64,000 nt of DNA from Flavobacterium salmonis (GTDB taxonomy: Bacteria > Bacteroidota > Bacteroidia > Flavobacteriales > Flavobacteriaceae), in the NCBI RefSeq assembly GCF_903819435.1, contig NZ_CAIJDP010000068.1:248001-312000 (forward strand), in the 5' to 3' direction. This document shows positions 52,804 through 62,164 of this stretch, piece by piece (position 1 is the stretch's first letter; each line of letters starts with the position of its first letter). The notes beneath the pieces are model-generated. The model was not told where the DNA came from. It made no database searches and saw only the letters and a program-made list of their open reading frames with translations. The translations under genes were made by a program, and so were the position numbers.

Positions 52804-54282
52804 TTAATAAGCCTTCGCAAACAACACTCTTTTTGTAGATGGATTACCAGTAAACACACAGCTTCCCGCCTCTTCTACATGACTTAAAGGTATACAACGA
52901 ATTGTTGCTTTTGTCAGGTCTTTTATTTTTTCTTCGGTAGCTGCTGTACCGTCCCAATGAGCCGAAACAAAACCACCTTTACCATCTAATATTTCTTTAA
53001 ATTCCTCAAAACTATTTACTTCCGTAATATGTGTATTACGATAGTCTAACGCTTTATTAAACAAATCTTTCTGAATCTGTTCCAGCAGATCATTTACATA
53101 ATTTACAATTCCTTCTCCGGAAACTGTTTCTTTTGTCAATGTATCTCGTCTTGCAACTTCAAAAGTTCCGTTTTCTAAATCTTTCGGACCAACAGCAATT
53201 CGCACCGGAACCCCCTTTAATTCCCACTCAGCAAACTTGAACCCTGGTTTTTGTGTTGTTCTGTCATCATATTTAACTGAAATCCTTAATTTTCTTAGTT
53301 TAGCCGTCAAATCATTAACAGCATCTGTAATTTCGGCTAATTGTTCATCTGTTTTATAAATTGGCACTATTACAACTTGTATCGGTGCTAAGTTTGGAGG
53401 TAAAACCAATCCCTGGTCATCAGAATGTGTCATAACCAAAGCTCCCATTAAACGAGTCGAAACTCCCCATGAGGTACCCCAAACGTGTTCTTGCTTCCCT
53501 TCTGCATTAGCGAACTTTACATCAAATGCTTTTGCAAAATTTTGCCCTAAAAAGTGAGATGTTCCTGCCTGCAAGGCTTTTCCATCCTGCATTAAAGCTT
53601 CAATACAATACGTTTCATCCGCTCCTGCAAAACGTTCTGTTTCGGTTTTTATACCTTTTACAACAGGAATCGCCATAAAGTTTTCTACAAAATCTGCATA
53701 AACATTCATCATCTTTTCAGATTCTTCTACTGCTTCTGCCTTTGTAGCATGTGCAGTATGTCCTTCCTGCCATAAAAATTCAGCAGTTCTTAAAAATAAA
53801 CGCGTACGCATTTCCCAACGTACCACATTTGCCCATTGGTTAATTAATAAAGGTAAATCTCTATACGATTGCACCCATCCTTTATATGTAGACCAGATGA
53901 TTGCCTCACTTGTTGGACGAACAATAAGTTCTTCTTCTAATTTAGCATTCGGATCAACCATAAGTTTTCCAGGTTTATCCGGATCATTTTTTAATCTGTA
54001 ATGCGTTACAATAGCACATTCTTTTGCAAATCCTTCTGCATTTTTTTCTTCGGCTTCAAACATGCTTTTTGGCACGAATAAAGGAAAGTATGCATTCTGA
54101 TGTCCGGTTTCTTTAAACATTCTGTCTAACTCTGCCTGCATTTTTTCCCAAATAGCATATCCGTATGGTTTAATTACCATACATCCTCTAACTCCTGAAT
54201 TTTCGGCTAAATCTGCTTTAACAACCAGTTCGTTATACCATTTCGAATAATCTTCTGATCTTGTAGTGAGGTTCTTACTCAT
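52804..54282 (-). CDS. proS: Prolyl-tRNA synthetase
   Basis: Charges tRNA-Pro in the cytoplasm. The 492-residue protein is the short, eukaryote/archaeon-like form without the bacterial editing insertion. It shows [40 protein letters not shown], the class II motif 2 region [26 protein letters not shown] and the C-terminal zinc-binding-like domain. Single-gene unit with its own promoter, divergent from the Gly/Tyr-rich lipoprotein gene. Confidence 0.96.
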   Translation of the reverse strand: MSKNLTTRSEDYSKWYNELVVKADLAENSGVRGCMVIKPYGYAIWEKMQAELDRMFKETGHQNAYFPLFVPKSMFEAEEKNAEGFAKECAIVTHYRLKNDPDKPGKLMVDPNAKLEEELIVRPTSEAIIWSTYKGWVQSYRDLPLLINQWANVVRWEMRTRLFLRTAEFLWQEGHTAHATKAEAVEESEKMMNVYADFVENFMAIPVVKGIKTETERFAGADETYCIEALMQDGKALQAGTSHFLGQNFAKAFDVKFANAEGKQEHVWGTSWGVSTRLMGALVMTHSDDQGLVLPPNLAPIQVVIVPIYKTDEQLAEITDAVNDLTAKLRKLRISVKYDDRTTQKPGFKFAEWELKGVPVRIAVGPKDLENGTFEVARRDTLTKETVSGEGIVNYVNDLLEQIQKDLFNKALDYRNTHITEVNSFEEFKEILDGKGGFVSAHWDGTAATEEKIKDLTKATIRCIPLSHVEEAGSCVFTGNPSTKRVLFAKAY

Positions 54283-54334
54283 ATTGAATAGTTTGGCACA
54301 AATTTTGTTTTATTTTTTTAACTAAATAGTTCCG

Positions 54335-54352
54335 CAAAACTAACTATTTTTG
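54335..54352. promoter_or_regulatory. Back-to-back -7 boxes of proS and the lipoprotein gene
   Basis: Minus-strand TAGTTTTG (54335-54342) serves proS and plus-strand TATTTTTG (54345-54352) serves the gene at 54383. Both fit TAnnTTTG and are two bases apart, so the two promoters cannot easily be occupied at the same time. Confidence 0.45.
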
Positions 54353-54382
54353 TAATGTGCAACAATAAAAAACACCACAGAT

Positions 54383-55378
54383 ATGAAAACTTATATTTCT
54401 CTCCGACAAAACGCAACTCATTTCTATCTAATTGGATTATTGAGTTTTCTATTAACATCGTGTGGATCTTACCAAAACACTTCGTATAATGATAACGATG
54501 GAGTATATGGCAACACACGCACCTATTCTCAACCAAACACTACAGCTGCCAATAACCAATACAAAGATTATTTCAAATCACTGCAAGATGACAACCAGTC
54601 TACTGAAATTTTTACGGATGTAGATAGTTACGGAAATTATGCAGAAAGCGACAGCACACAAACCACTTCAGCGACAGCTTATCCTTCATGGGGAAGCAGC
54701 AATTCTGAAGTATCCGTTAACTTTTATTCTGACCCAATGTGGTCTATGGGTTTTGGTTATGGATTTGGATATCCTTACTATGGATGGGGATACGGCGGAG
54801 GTTACTGGGGATACTCTGGATACGGATGGGGATACCCTGGATATTGGGGACCTGGTTATGGATATTGGGGAGGCGGTTATGGATACAATAACTATTCCTA
54901 CAATTATGGAAGAAGAGGATCTGCTGCTTACTATGGCGGAAGAAATTATCCTTCCAACAGAAATTACAACACAAACAGAAGTTATTCATCTAATAGAAAC
55001 TATACTTCAAGCAGAAATTACAACACAAACAGAAGCTATTCTACAAATAGACAAAACACCTATTCTGATTACAGAAGAAATTCTTCAGTAAACGGAAGAA
55101 CATATAATTCAAATTCAAGTCCAACTTTTACGAATCGAAGAAACACAGCAACACAAAGTTACAGTAACGATTACTCAAACAGAAGATCAAGCGGTACTAC
55201 TACCACAAACAGAACTTACAACAACAGTAACAACAATAATTCATCCCGAAGTTACTCAACACCAAGTTCATCTTCCCGTTCATACAATAATAACAGTAGC
55301 GGCGGCGGAAGCATGAGATCGTCTGGCGGTAGCGGTGGCGGAGGTGGAAGGTCATACGGTGGCGGCGGAAGAAGATAA
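54383..55378 (+). CDS. Gly/Tyr- and Asn/Arg/Ser-rich lipoprotein
   Basis: A 331-residue low-complexity lipoprotein, with lipobox LTSC (Cys27) followed by GSYQN. Residues about 115-180 are repeats rich in Gly, Tyr, Trp and Pro (GYGWGYPGYWGPGYGYWGGGY), and residues about 190-290 are built from NRSY/NRNY repeats. The end is Gly/Ser/Arg-rich. Such proteins are common in flavobacteria; no function is known, and a surface or adhesive role is speculation. Single-gene unit. Confidence 0.7.
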   Translation: MKTYISLRQNATHFYLIGLLSFLLTSCGSYQNTSYNDNDGVYGNTRTYSQPNTTAANNQYKDYFKSLQDDNQSTEIFTDVDSYGNYAESDSTQTTSATAYPSWGSSNSEVSVNFYSDPMWSMGFGYGFGYPYYGWGYGGGYWGYSGYGWGYPGYWGPGYGYWGGGYGYNNYSYNYGRRGSAAYYGGRNYPSNRNYNTNRSYSSNRNYTSSRNYNTNRSYSTNRQNTYSDYRRNSSVNGRTYNSNSSPTFTNRRNTATQSYSNDYSNRRSSGTTTTNRTYNNSNNNNSSRSYSTPSSSSRSYNNNSSGGGSMRSSGGSGGGGGRSYGGGGRR

Positions 55379-55425
55379 CACTTTCCTTCTAAACTTATCC
55401 AGAATTATATATTAAAACTAAATCA

Positions 55426-56934
55426 ATGAAAAAAACATTCTTGCTACTTATATCAGGACTAACTTTTAGCATGTCATACTCTCAGGAAGTTTCGGATGCC
55501 ATACGTTATGCCCAGGACAACTTAACCGGAACTGCCAGATTTAGAGCAATGGGAGGAGCCTTTGGAGCAGTGGGCGGAGATTTTTCTTCTTTGTCTGTAA
55601 ACCCAGCGGGATCTGCTATATTTAACAACAATCAGGTTGGGGTTACTTTTAGTAATCAAAACATCAAAAACAACTCTGATTATTTTGGCGAACAGACCAG
55701 CGACAAGGAAAATTCTTTTATTTTAAACCAAGCCGGAGCTATTTTTGTTTTTAATGACCGTAATCCAAATAGTAAGTGGAAAAAAATTGCAATTGGAGCC
55801 ACTTATGAAAACACCAATAATTTCAACAATAATATTTTCTCAGCCGGAACCAATAAAAACAAAAACTCTATTGACAGCTATTTTTTAAATTATGCTAATG
55901 GAATATCTTTAGGAGATATTACTGGTCTTGACTACAGCGATTTGTTTTACGATAAGCAACAAGCATATTTTGGATTTTATGGAAAAGTGATACTCCCAGA
56001 TAATCCAAACGATGCTAACAATACACAATACAACACCAACGTTCCTGACGGAGGAAATTATATACAAGAAAACGAAATTTACGCACGAGGATACAATAGC
56101 AAACTAAGCTTTAACATCGCAACATCATATCAGGACAGAATTTATCTGGGAGCCAATTTAAATGTTCATGTTACTGACTACAGAAGATCCAGCAGCTTTT
56201 TCGAAAGAAACACTAGCGCCCTTGAAGCTACTCAAACCATATCTAACGTGCGCTTTAATAATGATTTATATACTTATGGAAACGGGTTTTCTTTTCAATT
56301 AGGAGCAATTGCTAAAGTCACAAAATCATTAAGACTTGGTTTAGCTTACGAATCAAACACCTGGTATGAACTATACGACGAACTTTCACAAAGTTTATAT
56401 TCGACAACAGAAAATAATGCAAATGAAGCCATTGACTACGAAGTAAATCCTAATATTATAAATGTTTACGATTCATATACTTTGCAAACTCCCGGAAAAT
56501 TTACTTTCAGTGGTGCATATATCTTTGGAAAATCAGGATTAATTAGTATTGATTATTCTATTAAGGATTATGGAAACACTAAATTCAAACCCACTAACGA
56601 TTCGGGATTCAGAGAATTAAACAGAGAGATAGACAACCAATTTACCACAAATGGTGAATTGCGTATTGGAGGTGAATTTAAAATCAAGAGATTAAGCTTA
56701 CGCGGAGGATACCGTTTTGAAGGAAGTCCTTATAACGACAGCAAAACAATTGGAGATTTAAACAGCTATTCTGGTGGTTTGGGCTATAACTTTGGCTCTA
56801 CTAAATTGGACCTTGCTTATTCTTTTACTGAAAGAGAATCAAATCAGGGATTTTTTGCAACCGGATTAAATGACCCTGCAAAAATTAATTCTAAACTTAA
56901 CAATGTTTCACTTACCCTATTATTTGAATTGTAA
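55426..56934 (+). CDS. OmpP1/FadL-family outer-membrane protein
   Basis: A 502-residue outer-membrane barrel with a signal peptide (ending SYSQEV). The start of the mature protein, ALRYAQDNLTGTARFRAMGGAFGAVGGDFSSLSVNPAG-like, matches FadL-type transporters of hydrophobic compounds and the C terminus ends in a barrel strand (LNNVSLTLLFEL). It begins 47 bp after the lipoprotein stop and is closed by a strong terminator. Substrate is unknown. Confidence 0.83.
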   Translation: MKKTFLLLISGLTFSMSYSQEVSDAIRYAQDNLTGTARFRAMGGAFGAVGGDFSSLSVNPAGSAIFNNNQVGVTFSNQNIKNNSDYFGEQTSDKENSFILNQAGAIFVFNDRNPNSKWKKIAIGATYENTNNFNNNIFSAGTNKNKNSIDSYFLNYANGISLGDITGLDYSDLFYDKQQAYFGFYGKVILPDNPNDANNTQYNTNVPDGGNYIQENEIYARGYNSKLSFNIATSYQDRIYLGANLNVHVTDYRRSSSFFERNTSALEATQTISNVRFNNDLYTYGNGFSFQLGAIAKVTKSLRLGLAYESNTWYELYDELSQSLYSTTENNANEAIDYEVNPNIINVYDSYTLQTPGKFTFSGAYIFGKSGLISIDYSIKDYGNTKFKPTNDSGFRELNREIDNQFTTNGELRIGGEFKIKRLSLRGGYRFEGSPYNDSKTIGDLNSYSGGLGYNFGSTKLDLAYSFTERESNQGFFATGLNDPAKINSKLNNVSLTLLFEL

Positions 56935-56963
56935 TTAAAAATCAAAATAGAGGATTGAAGATT

Positions 56964-56995
56964 TCCGTCTGGTCTTTACCGGACGGATTTTTTTT
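56964..56995 (+). terminator. Terminator after the FadL-like gene
   Basis: TCCGTCTGG (56964-56972) pairs with CCGGACGGA (56979-56987), with one U-G pair and a 6-nt loop, followed by eight T. Confidence 0.9.
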
Positions 56996-57072
56996 AGCCC
57001 CGATAGAAGTGAAAATCCTTTTTTGCCGGTGTTCGGCATAAAAGATTGTAACGGATAGCGGGAAGTGGCTCC
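56996..57072. repeat. Dispersed palindromic repeat (second copy)
   Basis: The element runs from AGCCCCGATAGAAGTG to AACGGATAGCGGGAAGTGGCTCC, with inverted ends and an inner stem at TTTTGCCGGTGTTCGGCATAAAA. Read on the minus strand it resembles the element at 9724-9828 (CCGCTATCCGTT and CACTTCTATCGGGGC against GGGCTGTCCGCT and CCGCTCCCATCCC). Confidence 0.6.
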
Positions 57073-57125
57073 TGAAAAAACACCTTAAAACAAACCTAAA
57101 CAGTCTGTGTTTGAATAAAAAAGTG

Positions 57126-57133
57126 TAATTTTG
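57126..57133 (+). promoter_or_regulatory. Putative -7 box of rimO
   Basis: TAATTTTG fits TAnnTTTG, 19 bp before the rimO ATG and about 50 bp downstream of the palindromic repeat. Confidence 0.5.
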
Positions 57134-57152
57134 CACTCCAATTTATAAAAGT

Positions 57153-58466
57153 ATGAGAACCAAGTCTTTAAAAAAGAACAAAATTAACGTAATCACTCTT
57201 GGGTGTTCGAAAAATGTATATGATAGTGAAGTGTTAATGGGACAGCTTCGTGCCAATGGTAAAGAAGTACAACATGAGGCACCAGCCGCTGAGGAAGGAA
57301 ACATTATCGTAATCAACACTTGCGGTTTTATTGACAATGCGAAAGCTGAATCGGTAAACATGATTTTGGAATATGCTGATAAAAAAGACAAAGGGTTGGT
57401 CGACAAGGTTTTTGTAACAGGATGTTTATCCGAACGCTACAGACCGGATTTAGAAAAAGAAATTCCGAACGTAGACCAATATTTTGGAACTACAGAACTG
57501 CCTCAGCTTTTAAAAGCATTGGGAGCAGATTATAAACATGAATTATTAGGAGAGCGTTTAACGACTACTCCCAAAAATTACGCTTACTTAAAAATTGCCG
57601 AAGGCTGTGACAGACCGTGCAGTTTCTGTGCGATTCCGTTAATGCGGGGCTCACATGTTTCTCAGCCAATTGAAAAATTAGTAAAGGAAGCGCAAGGTTT
57701 AGCCAAAAACGGCGTAAAAGAACTAATTTTGATCGCTCAGGATTTAACTTACTATGGCCTTGATCTTTATAAAAAAAGAAATCTTGCTGAACTTTTAGAA
57801 GCATTGGCAGCGGTCGAAGGAATTGAATGGATTCGTTTACATTATGCCTATCCTACCGGCTTCCCTATGGATGTTTTGGAATTAATGAAACGCGAATCTA
57901 AAATCTGTAATTATATTGATATCCCGTTACAGCATATTTCGGATAATATTTTAAAATCGATGCGTCGTGGCACAACCCAGGCCAAAACGACTCAGTTATT
58001 GAAAGATTTTCGTGCTGCGGTTCCCGGAATGGCCATCCGAACTACTTTGATTGTTGGTTACCCAGGCGAAACCCAGGAAGATTTTGAAATTTTGAAGGAT
58101 TTTGTTCAGGAAATGAAATTTGACAGAATGGGCTGTTTTGCTTATTCTCATGAAGAAAACACTCATGCTTATTTATTAGAAGACGATGTTCCTGCTGATG
58201 TAAAACAAGCCAGAGCCAATGAAATCATGGAATTACAATCGCAAATTTCATGGGATTTGAATCAGGAAAAAGTAGGACAGATTTACAAATGTATTATTGA
58301 CAGAAAAGAAGGTGCTCATTTTGTTGGAAGAACCGAATTTGACAGCCCGGATGTTGACAATGAAGTTTTAATAGATGCCTCTAAACATTATGTAAAAACA
58401 GGGGAATTTGTTAATATCAAGATAATAGAAGCAACAGAATTTGATTTATACGGGGAACCTGCTTAA
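57153..58466 (+). CDS. rimO: Ribosomal protein S12 methylthiotransferase
   Basis: Radical-SAM enzyme that methylthiolates an Asp of ribosomal protein S12. The 437-residue protein has the N-terminal MTTase cluster cysteines (TLGCSKN, NTCGF, TGCLSE), the radical-SAM CxxxCxxC in EGCDRPCSFCAIP (from about residue 152), and a C-terminal TRAM domain ending near FDLYGEPA. S12-type features such as the DVDNEVLIDASKHYVK end support RimO rather than MiaB. First gene of a unit with the two genes below. Confidence 0.95.
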   Translation: MRTKSLKKNKINVITLGCSKNVYDSEVLMGQLRANGKEVQHEAPAAEEGNIIVINTCGFIDNAKAESVNMILEYADKKDKGLVDKVFVTGCLSERYRPDLEKEIPNVDQYFGTTELPQLLKALGADYKHELLGERLTTTPKNYAYLKIAEGCDRPCSFCAIPLMRGSHVSQPIEKLVKEAQGLAKNGVKELILIAQDLTYYGLDLYKKRNLAELLEALAAVEGIEWIRLHYAYPTGFPMDVLELMKRESKICNYIDIPLQHISDNILKSMRRGTTQAKTTQLLKDFRAAVPGMAIRTTLIVGYPGETQEDFEILKDFVQEMKFDRMGCFAYSHEENTHAYLLEDDVPADVKQARANEIMELQSQISWDLNQEKVGQIYKCIIDRKEGAHFVGRTEFDSPDVDNEVLIDASKHYVKTGEFVNIKIIEATEFDLYGEPA

Positions 58467-58510
58467 ATTTACGCTTATTGATTATTCATTATCAACTTAG
58501 AGATACTTTT

Positions 58511-59041
58511 ATGAAATCTATACACTCTTTTTTTATTTTAGCGTTTGCTTTATTAAGTTTTACATCTGTATTGGCACAGTATGGAAATGGATACAATAAC
58601 GGTTATGGAAACGGATACGGCAGAGGCAGCGGAATGGGGATGGACAGAAGCATGATGCAAGGTCCACAAAGCAGCCCAAGCAAACCTAAAGAAGTACCGG
58701 TTGAAGAAACAGCTGCTAAAATTGTTGAACAAATGAAACCCGAGGTAAATCTTGATGAATTGCAAGTTATTGCCATTACCAATGTTTTAGCAGACAGCAT
58801 GAGAGAACAAGGTGTTCTCTTAAAAAACGAAAGCAGTAGTCAGGATCAGAAAATTGAGCAAATAAATGCATTAAGAGAAGTTACGACTAAAAAAATAACT
58901 GCTTTTTTAAATCCTGCACAGATAGAAAAATACACCACTTTTATGGCTAATTTTAAAGAAATAAAAAAGACTAAGTCAAAAAAGAAGAAAGAAAAAAAAG
59001 AAGTTAAGGAAGATACTGAAGAAATAAAACCTGCAGAATAA
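58511..59041 (+). CDS. Secreted hypothetical protein with Gly/Asn/Tyr-rich N terminus
   Basis: A 176-residue protein from the ATG at 58511 with a signal peptide (SVLAQYG), then a short GYGNGYGRGSGMGMDRS stretch, then a helical region ending in a very Lys/Glu-rich tail (KKTKSKKKKEKKEVKED). The helical part (QMKPEVNLDELQVIAITNVLAD...FLNPAQIEKYTTFM) resembles Spy/CpxP-like periplasmic stress proteins, but similarity is weak. An in-frame ATG at 58478 would add eleven unlikely residues. Confidence 0.6.
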   Translation: MKSIHSFFILAFALLSFTSVLAQYGNGYNNGYGNGYGRGSGMGMDRSMMQGPQSSPSKPKEVPVEETAAKIVEQMKPEVNLDELQVIAITNVLADSMREQGVLLKNESSSQDQKIEQINALREVTTKKITAFLNPAQIEKYTTFMANFKEIKKTKSKKKKEKKEVKEDTEEIKPAE

Positions 59042-59071
59042 CTATTTCTACTTAATCTTAAATTGTAAAAC

Positions 59072-59977
59072 ATGTTAAAAAAACATTTTTATTATCTCAT
59101 TTCAGCAATTATAATTACTTCTTGCGGAACAAAAAACCCATACAGAAAAACAGAAAAAGTTTATGATCAGCAGCTTAAAGCTTTAGAAAATCAAATTACA
59201 AGCAAAGAAGTTGCACCAATACCAGTTACCACGGTTATCATTGATACTACTTACGCAACGCAATTAGGTATTATAAAAGATACGTTATCAAAAACAGGAT
59301 CTACACCCTTATTAAATGGTATCAACACAGAATGGATAGGAACTGTCAATTTCAATCTGAGAAAACCCAGTTTCATTATTATTCATCATACAGCTCAAGA
59401 TTCTCTACAGCAAACCATTAGTACTTTTACAAAAACCAAAACACAGGTCAGCTCCCACTATATAATTTCTGAAAACGGAAAAGTTGTTCAGATGTTAAAT
59501 GATTATTTAAGAGCATGGCATGCAGGTGCTTCAACATGGGGCAAAAATACAGATTTAAATTCAAGCTCTATCGGTATCGAGCTTGACAATAATGGCTTCA
59601 AACCCTTTACTGAAGCTCAAATTGGAAGTTTAATTGCTCTTTTGACAAAATTGAAAAAAGATTACAACATTCCAACACAAAACATACTAGGGCATGCTGA
59701 TATTGCTCCAGGCAGAAAACAAGATCCAAGCGCTTTATTTCCATGGAAGACATTAGCTGAAAAAGGATTTGGAATATGGCCTGATGAAATTTTAGAAGAA
59801 GCTCCTTTTGATTTTAAAATTGAACCTGCATTGCGAATTATTGGTTATAATACCAAAAATCTATCAGCAGCAATAATGGCTTTTAAATTACATTATATTC
59901 AAACTGACACCAGCTCTGTTTTAGACCGTAAAACAATAGATACTATTTATTCGATTTATAAAAAACAGGTTCAATAA
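59072..59977 (+). CDS. N-acetylmuramoyl-L-alanine amidase lipoprotein
   Basis: A 301-residue lipoprotein (lipobox IITSC, Cys17). The amidase_2 (PGRP-like) domain, about 105-240, has the zinc ligands in SFIIIHHTAQDS and LGHADIAPGRKQDPSALFPW, plus SSHYIISENGKVVQML and SIGIELDNNG. It cleaves the lactyl-alanine bond of peptidoglycan stem peptides. The C-terminal part is a short helical domain. Closed by a strong terminator. Confidence 0.93.
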   Translation: MLKKHFYYLISAIIITSCGTKNPYRKTEKVYDQQLKALENQITSKEVAPIPVTTVIIDTTYATQLGIIKDTLSKTGSTPLLNGINTEWIGTVNFNLRKPSFIIIHHTAQDSLQQTISTFTKTKTQVSSHYIISENGKVVQMLNDYLRAWHAGASTWGKNTDLNSSSIGIELDNNGFKPFTEAQIGSLIALLTKLKKDYNIPTQNILGHADIAPGRKQDPSALFPWKTLAEKGFGIWPDEILEEAPFDFKIEPALRIIGYNTKNLSAAIMAFKLHYIQTDTSSVLDRKTIDTIYSIYKKQVQ

Positions 59978-59994
59978 CTTTAAATTTCATATTT

Positions 59995-60034
59995 AAAAAT
60001 GCGTTTCTAAATTGAATTAGAAACGCATTTTTTT
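59995..60034 (+). terminator. Terminator after the amidase gene
   Basis: A perfect 16-bp stem AAAAATGCGTTTCTAA (59995-60010) with TTAGAAACGCATTTTT (60017-60032) and a T run. The following stretch to about 60435 is AT-rich without a recognisable gene or repeat. Confidence 0.93.
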
Positions 60035-60436
60035 ATAAGAAACCAACAAACATCTCTCCTCTCGCCATCCTCAAATAATCAACCCAAAAAAAAACAGTTC
60101 TTTGTTTACATCAATAGCTACTAACAAATATTACGCAAAACGATAAGATTAAAATTCGTATTAAGTTAAAACCGCTATACTTAAACTGAAAACTATCAAG
60201 CAAATCAACAACTTTTTATCAGACCCAAATTATCACATCTTAACTACTCTGTTTGCAGTTAAACATATTTGAGAGACGTGTGAACTAAAAACTCTGTACT
60301 GAAATTAGAGGTTTGTTTTGACGAGACCTTCAGTTTCACTATTTTGAAACCAGACTAGAGAAGTTTAAGAATGTGTTTTTTCGTACTACTAAATATTACA
60401 ATACTGCAGATTTTAAGCCACCGATTTGATACCAAT

Positions 60437-60475
60437 AAAAAAGCTGCCAAAATTTCACAATTTTGACAGCTTCCA
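60437..60475 (-). terminator. Terminator after the porin-like gene
   Basis: AAGCTGCCAAAATT (60441-60454) pairs with AATTTTGACAGCTT (60459-60472). On the minus strand the single mismatch becomes a G-U pair and a T run follows, so it fits termination of the minus-strand porin gene. An 18-nt poly-A tract (60475-60492) lies beside it. Confidence 0.85.
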
Positions 60476-60535
60476 AAAAAAAAAAAAAAAAATATCAATC
60501 TTTATCTCTTTTCTAAAGAGTATGTTTTATTAATC

Positions 60536-61594
60536 TTAGAATCCGTAAACTAAAGCTAAAAGCACCTGAGAAGCAGATTTAGCAGGAGCTAAATCAGAAT
60601 CTACGAACAGAACTTCATCTGAATTAGAATCAAGTCTAAACTCTGGAATAATCGTTAAGCCGTTTATTTTATAATTTCCTGATAAAGTAAAAGCCGTAAC
60701 ACTTGTATCTCCAGAACCTTCTTTATATTTGAAGTATTCTCCACGCAATCCCAAAGCAAAAGCATCACTGATTGCATAAGATGGATATAAAGCCGCTCCT
60801 GTATAACCAACATCTCCTTCATTTGAAAAATCAGCAGCGTTTAAACCTAATTTAAATTTATCAGTTAATTGAAATGTTGCAGTCAAGTCAACAATAGTAC
60901 CACTTACTGAACCATCCATAAAATTCAAATAAGCACTTGCTTTATCAGTTACATAAGACAATTGTCCTCCTACAGCATTTAATCCTTTTTGCGAATCAGC
61001 TTTATAGCTATTCCAAGAGTCATTAAACAAACCTACCATTGCTCCAAATTTCTCAGTTATTGCATAATTTGCTTTAACACCTGCATTTTGGAATGGTCCG
61101 TTGGTAAACAAATAAGAAGTTGAGTAGTGAAAGTTACCTACAGGAGAGATTACCTCATACCCGATAAATGTTCCCATGTAACCCGCAGTCAGACTAAGCT
61201 TATCAGAAACTGCATACGTAGCATACAAATTTTGAATGTGGAATGATTCTCCAGAAGTACCTACATTAGGAATAATATCACCATTTTGATCAAATACCAC
61301 ACCTGGCTCATTTGGAATTGATTGTCTTTGTCCTCTTGGCCCAAAAGACACCTCACCTACAAAAGAAATATTTTTAATTTTTTTCTTCAATGCAATATCT
61401 AACATTCCTAAAGAAACAGAATTCTGATCTGTTGCGAAGCTTGTTGGAATATTAGGAACTTTAGCAAAATCATATTTGTAATATACATCCCCGGAACCTG
61501 AAATTTCTAAAGGAGTAGTTTCTGGAGTGTCATCTTGTGCAAATGCAAAACTTGTTGTTAAGGCTAATGATAAAATAAATAATACTTTTTTCAT
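60536..61594 (-). CDS. Outer-membrane porin-like beta-barrel
   Basis: A 352-residue protein with a signal peptide (TSFAFAQDD), alternating hydrophobic strands with many aromatic residues, and a C terminus LLALVYGF ending in Phe as in outer-membrane barrels. The N terminus (LEISGSGDVYYKYDFAK) resembles porins of the OprB/OmpL1 type found in Bacteroidota. Transport specificity is unknown. A 570-bp region without another gene separates it from the glycosidase genes, so co-regulation is uncertain. Confidence 0.75.
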   Translation of the reverse strand: MKKVLFILSLALTTSFAFAQDDTPETTPLEISGSGDVYYKYDFAKVPNIPTSFATDQNSVSLGMLDIALKKKIKNISFVGEVSFGPRGQRQSIPNEPGVVFDQNGDIIPNVGTSGESFHIQNLYATYAVSDKLSLTAGYMGTFIGYEVISPVGNFHYSTSYLFTNGPFQNAGVKANYAITEKFGAMVGLFNDSWNSYKADSQKGLNAVGGQLSYVTDKASAYLNFMDGSVSGTIVDLTATFQLTDKFKLGLNAADFSNEGDVGYTGAALYPSYAISDAFALGLRGEYFKYKEGSGDTSVTAFTLSGNYKINGLTIIPEFRLDSNSDEVLFVDSDLAPAKSASQVLLALVYGF

Positions 61595-62112
61595 GTGTTA
61601 AATTGGTTTTAGTTAATTAATTTGATTTTGGTTAGTTAAATTTTTATCTATTATTATATTATACGATTCCACTTTGAACTTTAAATCCATCTAATCATCA
61701 TCATTTTCTTCAGCGAATTTATTAACTTTTGTATGAGTAGAAGAATCGAAATCTATTTTTTTAATGTTTTTGAAGCAGAATTATGGATTACAAAAATTAA
61801 ATTAAAAATAATCGTTATTTCACATTTATACGGATTGGTTTTTAAAAATACAACAACATATTTTAAGCCGTAATTAGCAAAAAAGAAGGGTTTTGTAAAA
61901 TTAAAAATATAAAAAAAGACAATTTTCTCACTTTTTTAAGCACGAAAACACATATCACCCCTTAAAAAATAGGGGTTGATAAAAATTTAAAAAAAAGCAA
62001 AAGATTCAAGCTATCGAAAATAAGTTTAAAAAGTTTAAAACAAATCAAAAACAATCAAGCCAAATTCTTACAAAAAAAATATCATAAAAAATATTCTATT
62101 AACTTAAAAAAA
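61595..62112. other. Intergenic region without a recognised gene
   Basis: About 520 bp of AT-rich DNA between the porin gene and the terminator of the GH5 gene. A 46-codon frame (61733-61873, plus strand) is open but has no family or start context to support it. No repeat, tRNA or convincing TAnnTTTG box was found here on either strand. Confidence 0.5.
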
Positions 62113-62118
62113 CAAAAA

Positions 62119-62144
62119 AAAGCCTGCTCATACGAACAGGCTTT
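62119..62144 (-). terminator. Terminator after the GH5 gene
   Basis: AAAGCCTG (62119-62126) pairs with CAGGCTTT (62137-62144); a long A run on the plus strand gives the T tract when read on the minus strand, 20 bp beyond the GH5 stop. Confidence 0.85.
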
Positions 62145-62164
62145 CCTCATGATAAATAACAAAC

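Noticed and set aside
56996..57072. Considered as part of a longer terminator for the FadL-like gene
   Set aside because: The stem and T run at 56964-56995 already terminate; the following element has its own inverted ends and resembles the copy at 9724.
61733..61873. A 46-codon plus-strand frame in the porin-GH5 intergenic region
   Set aside because: No recognisable family, no promoter box before it and an AT-rich composition in which such frames arise by chance.
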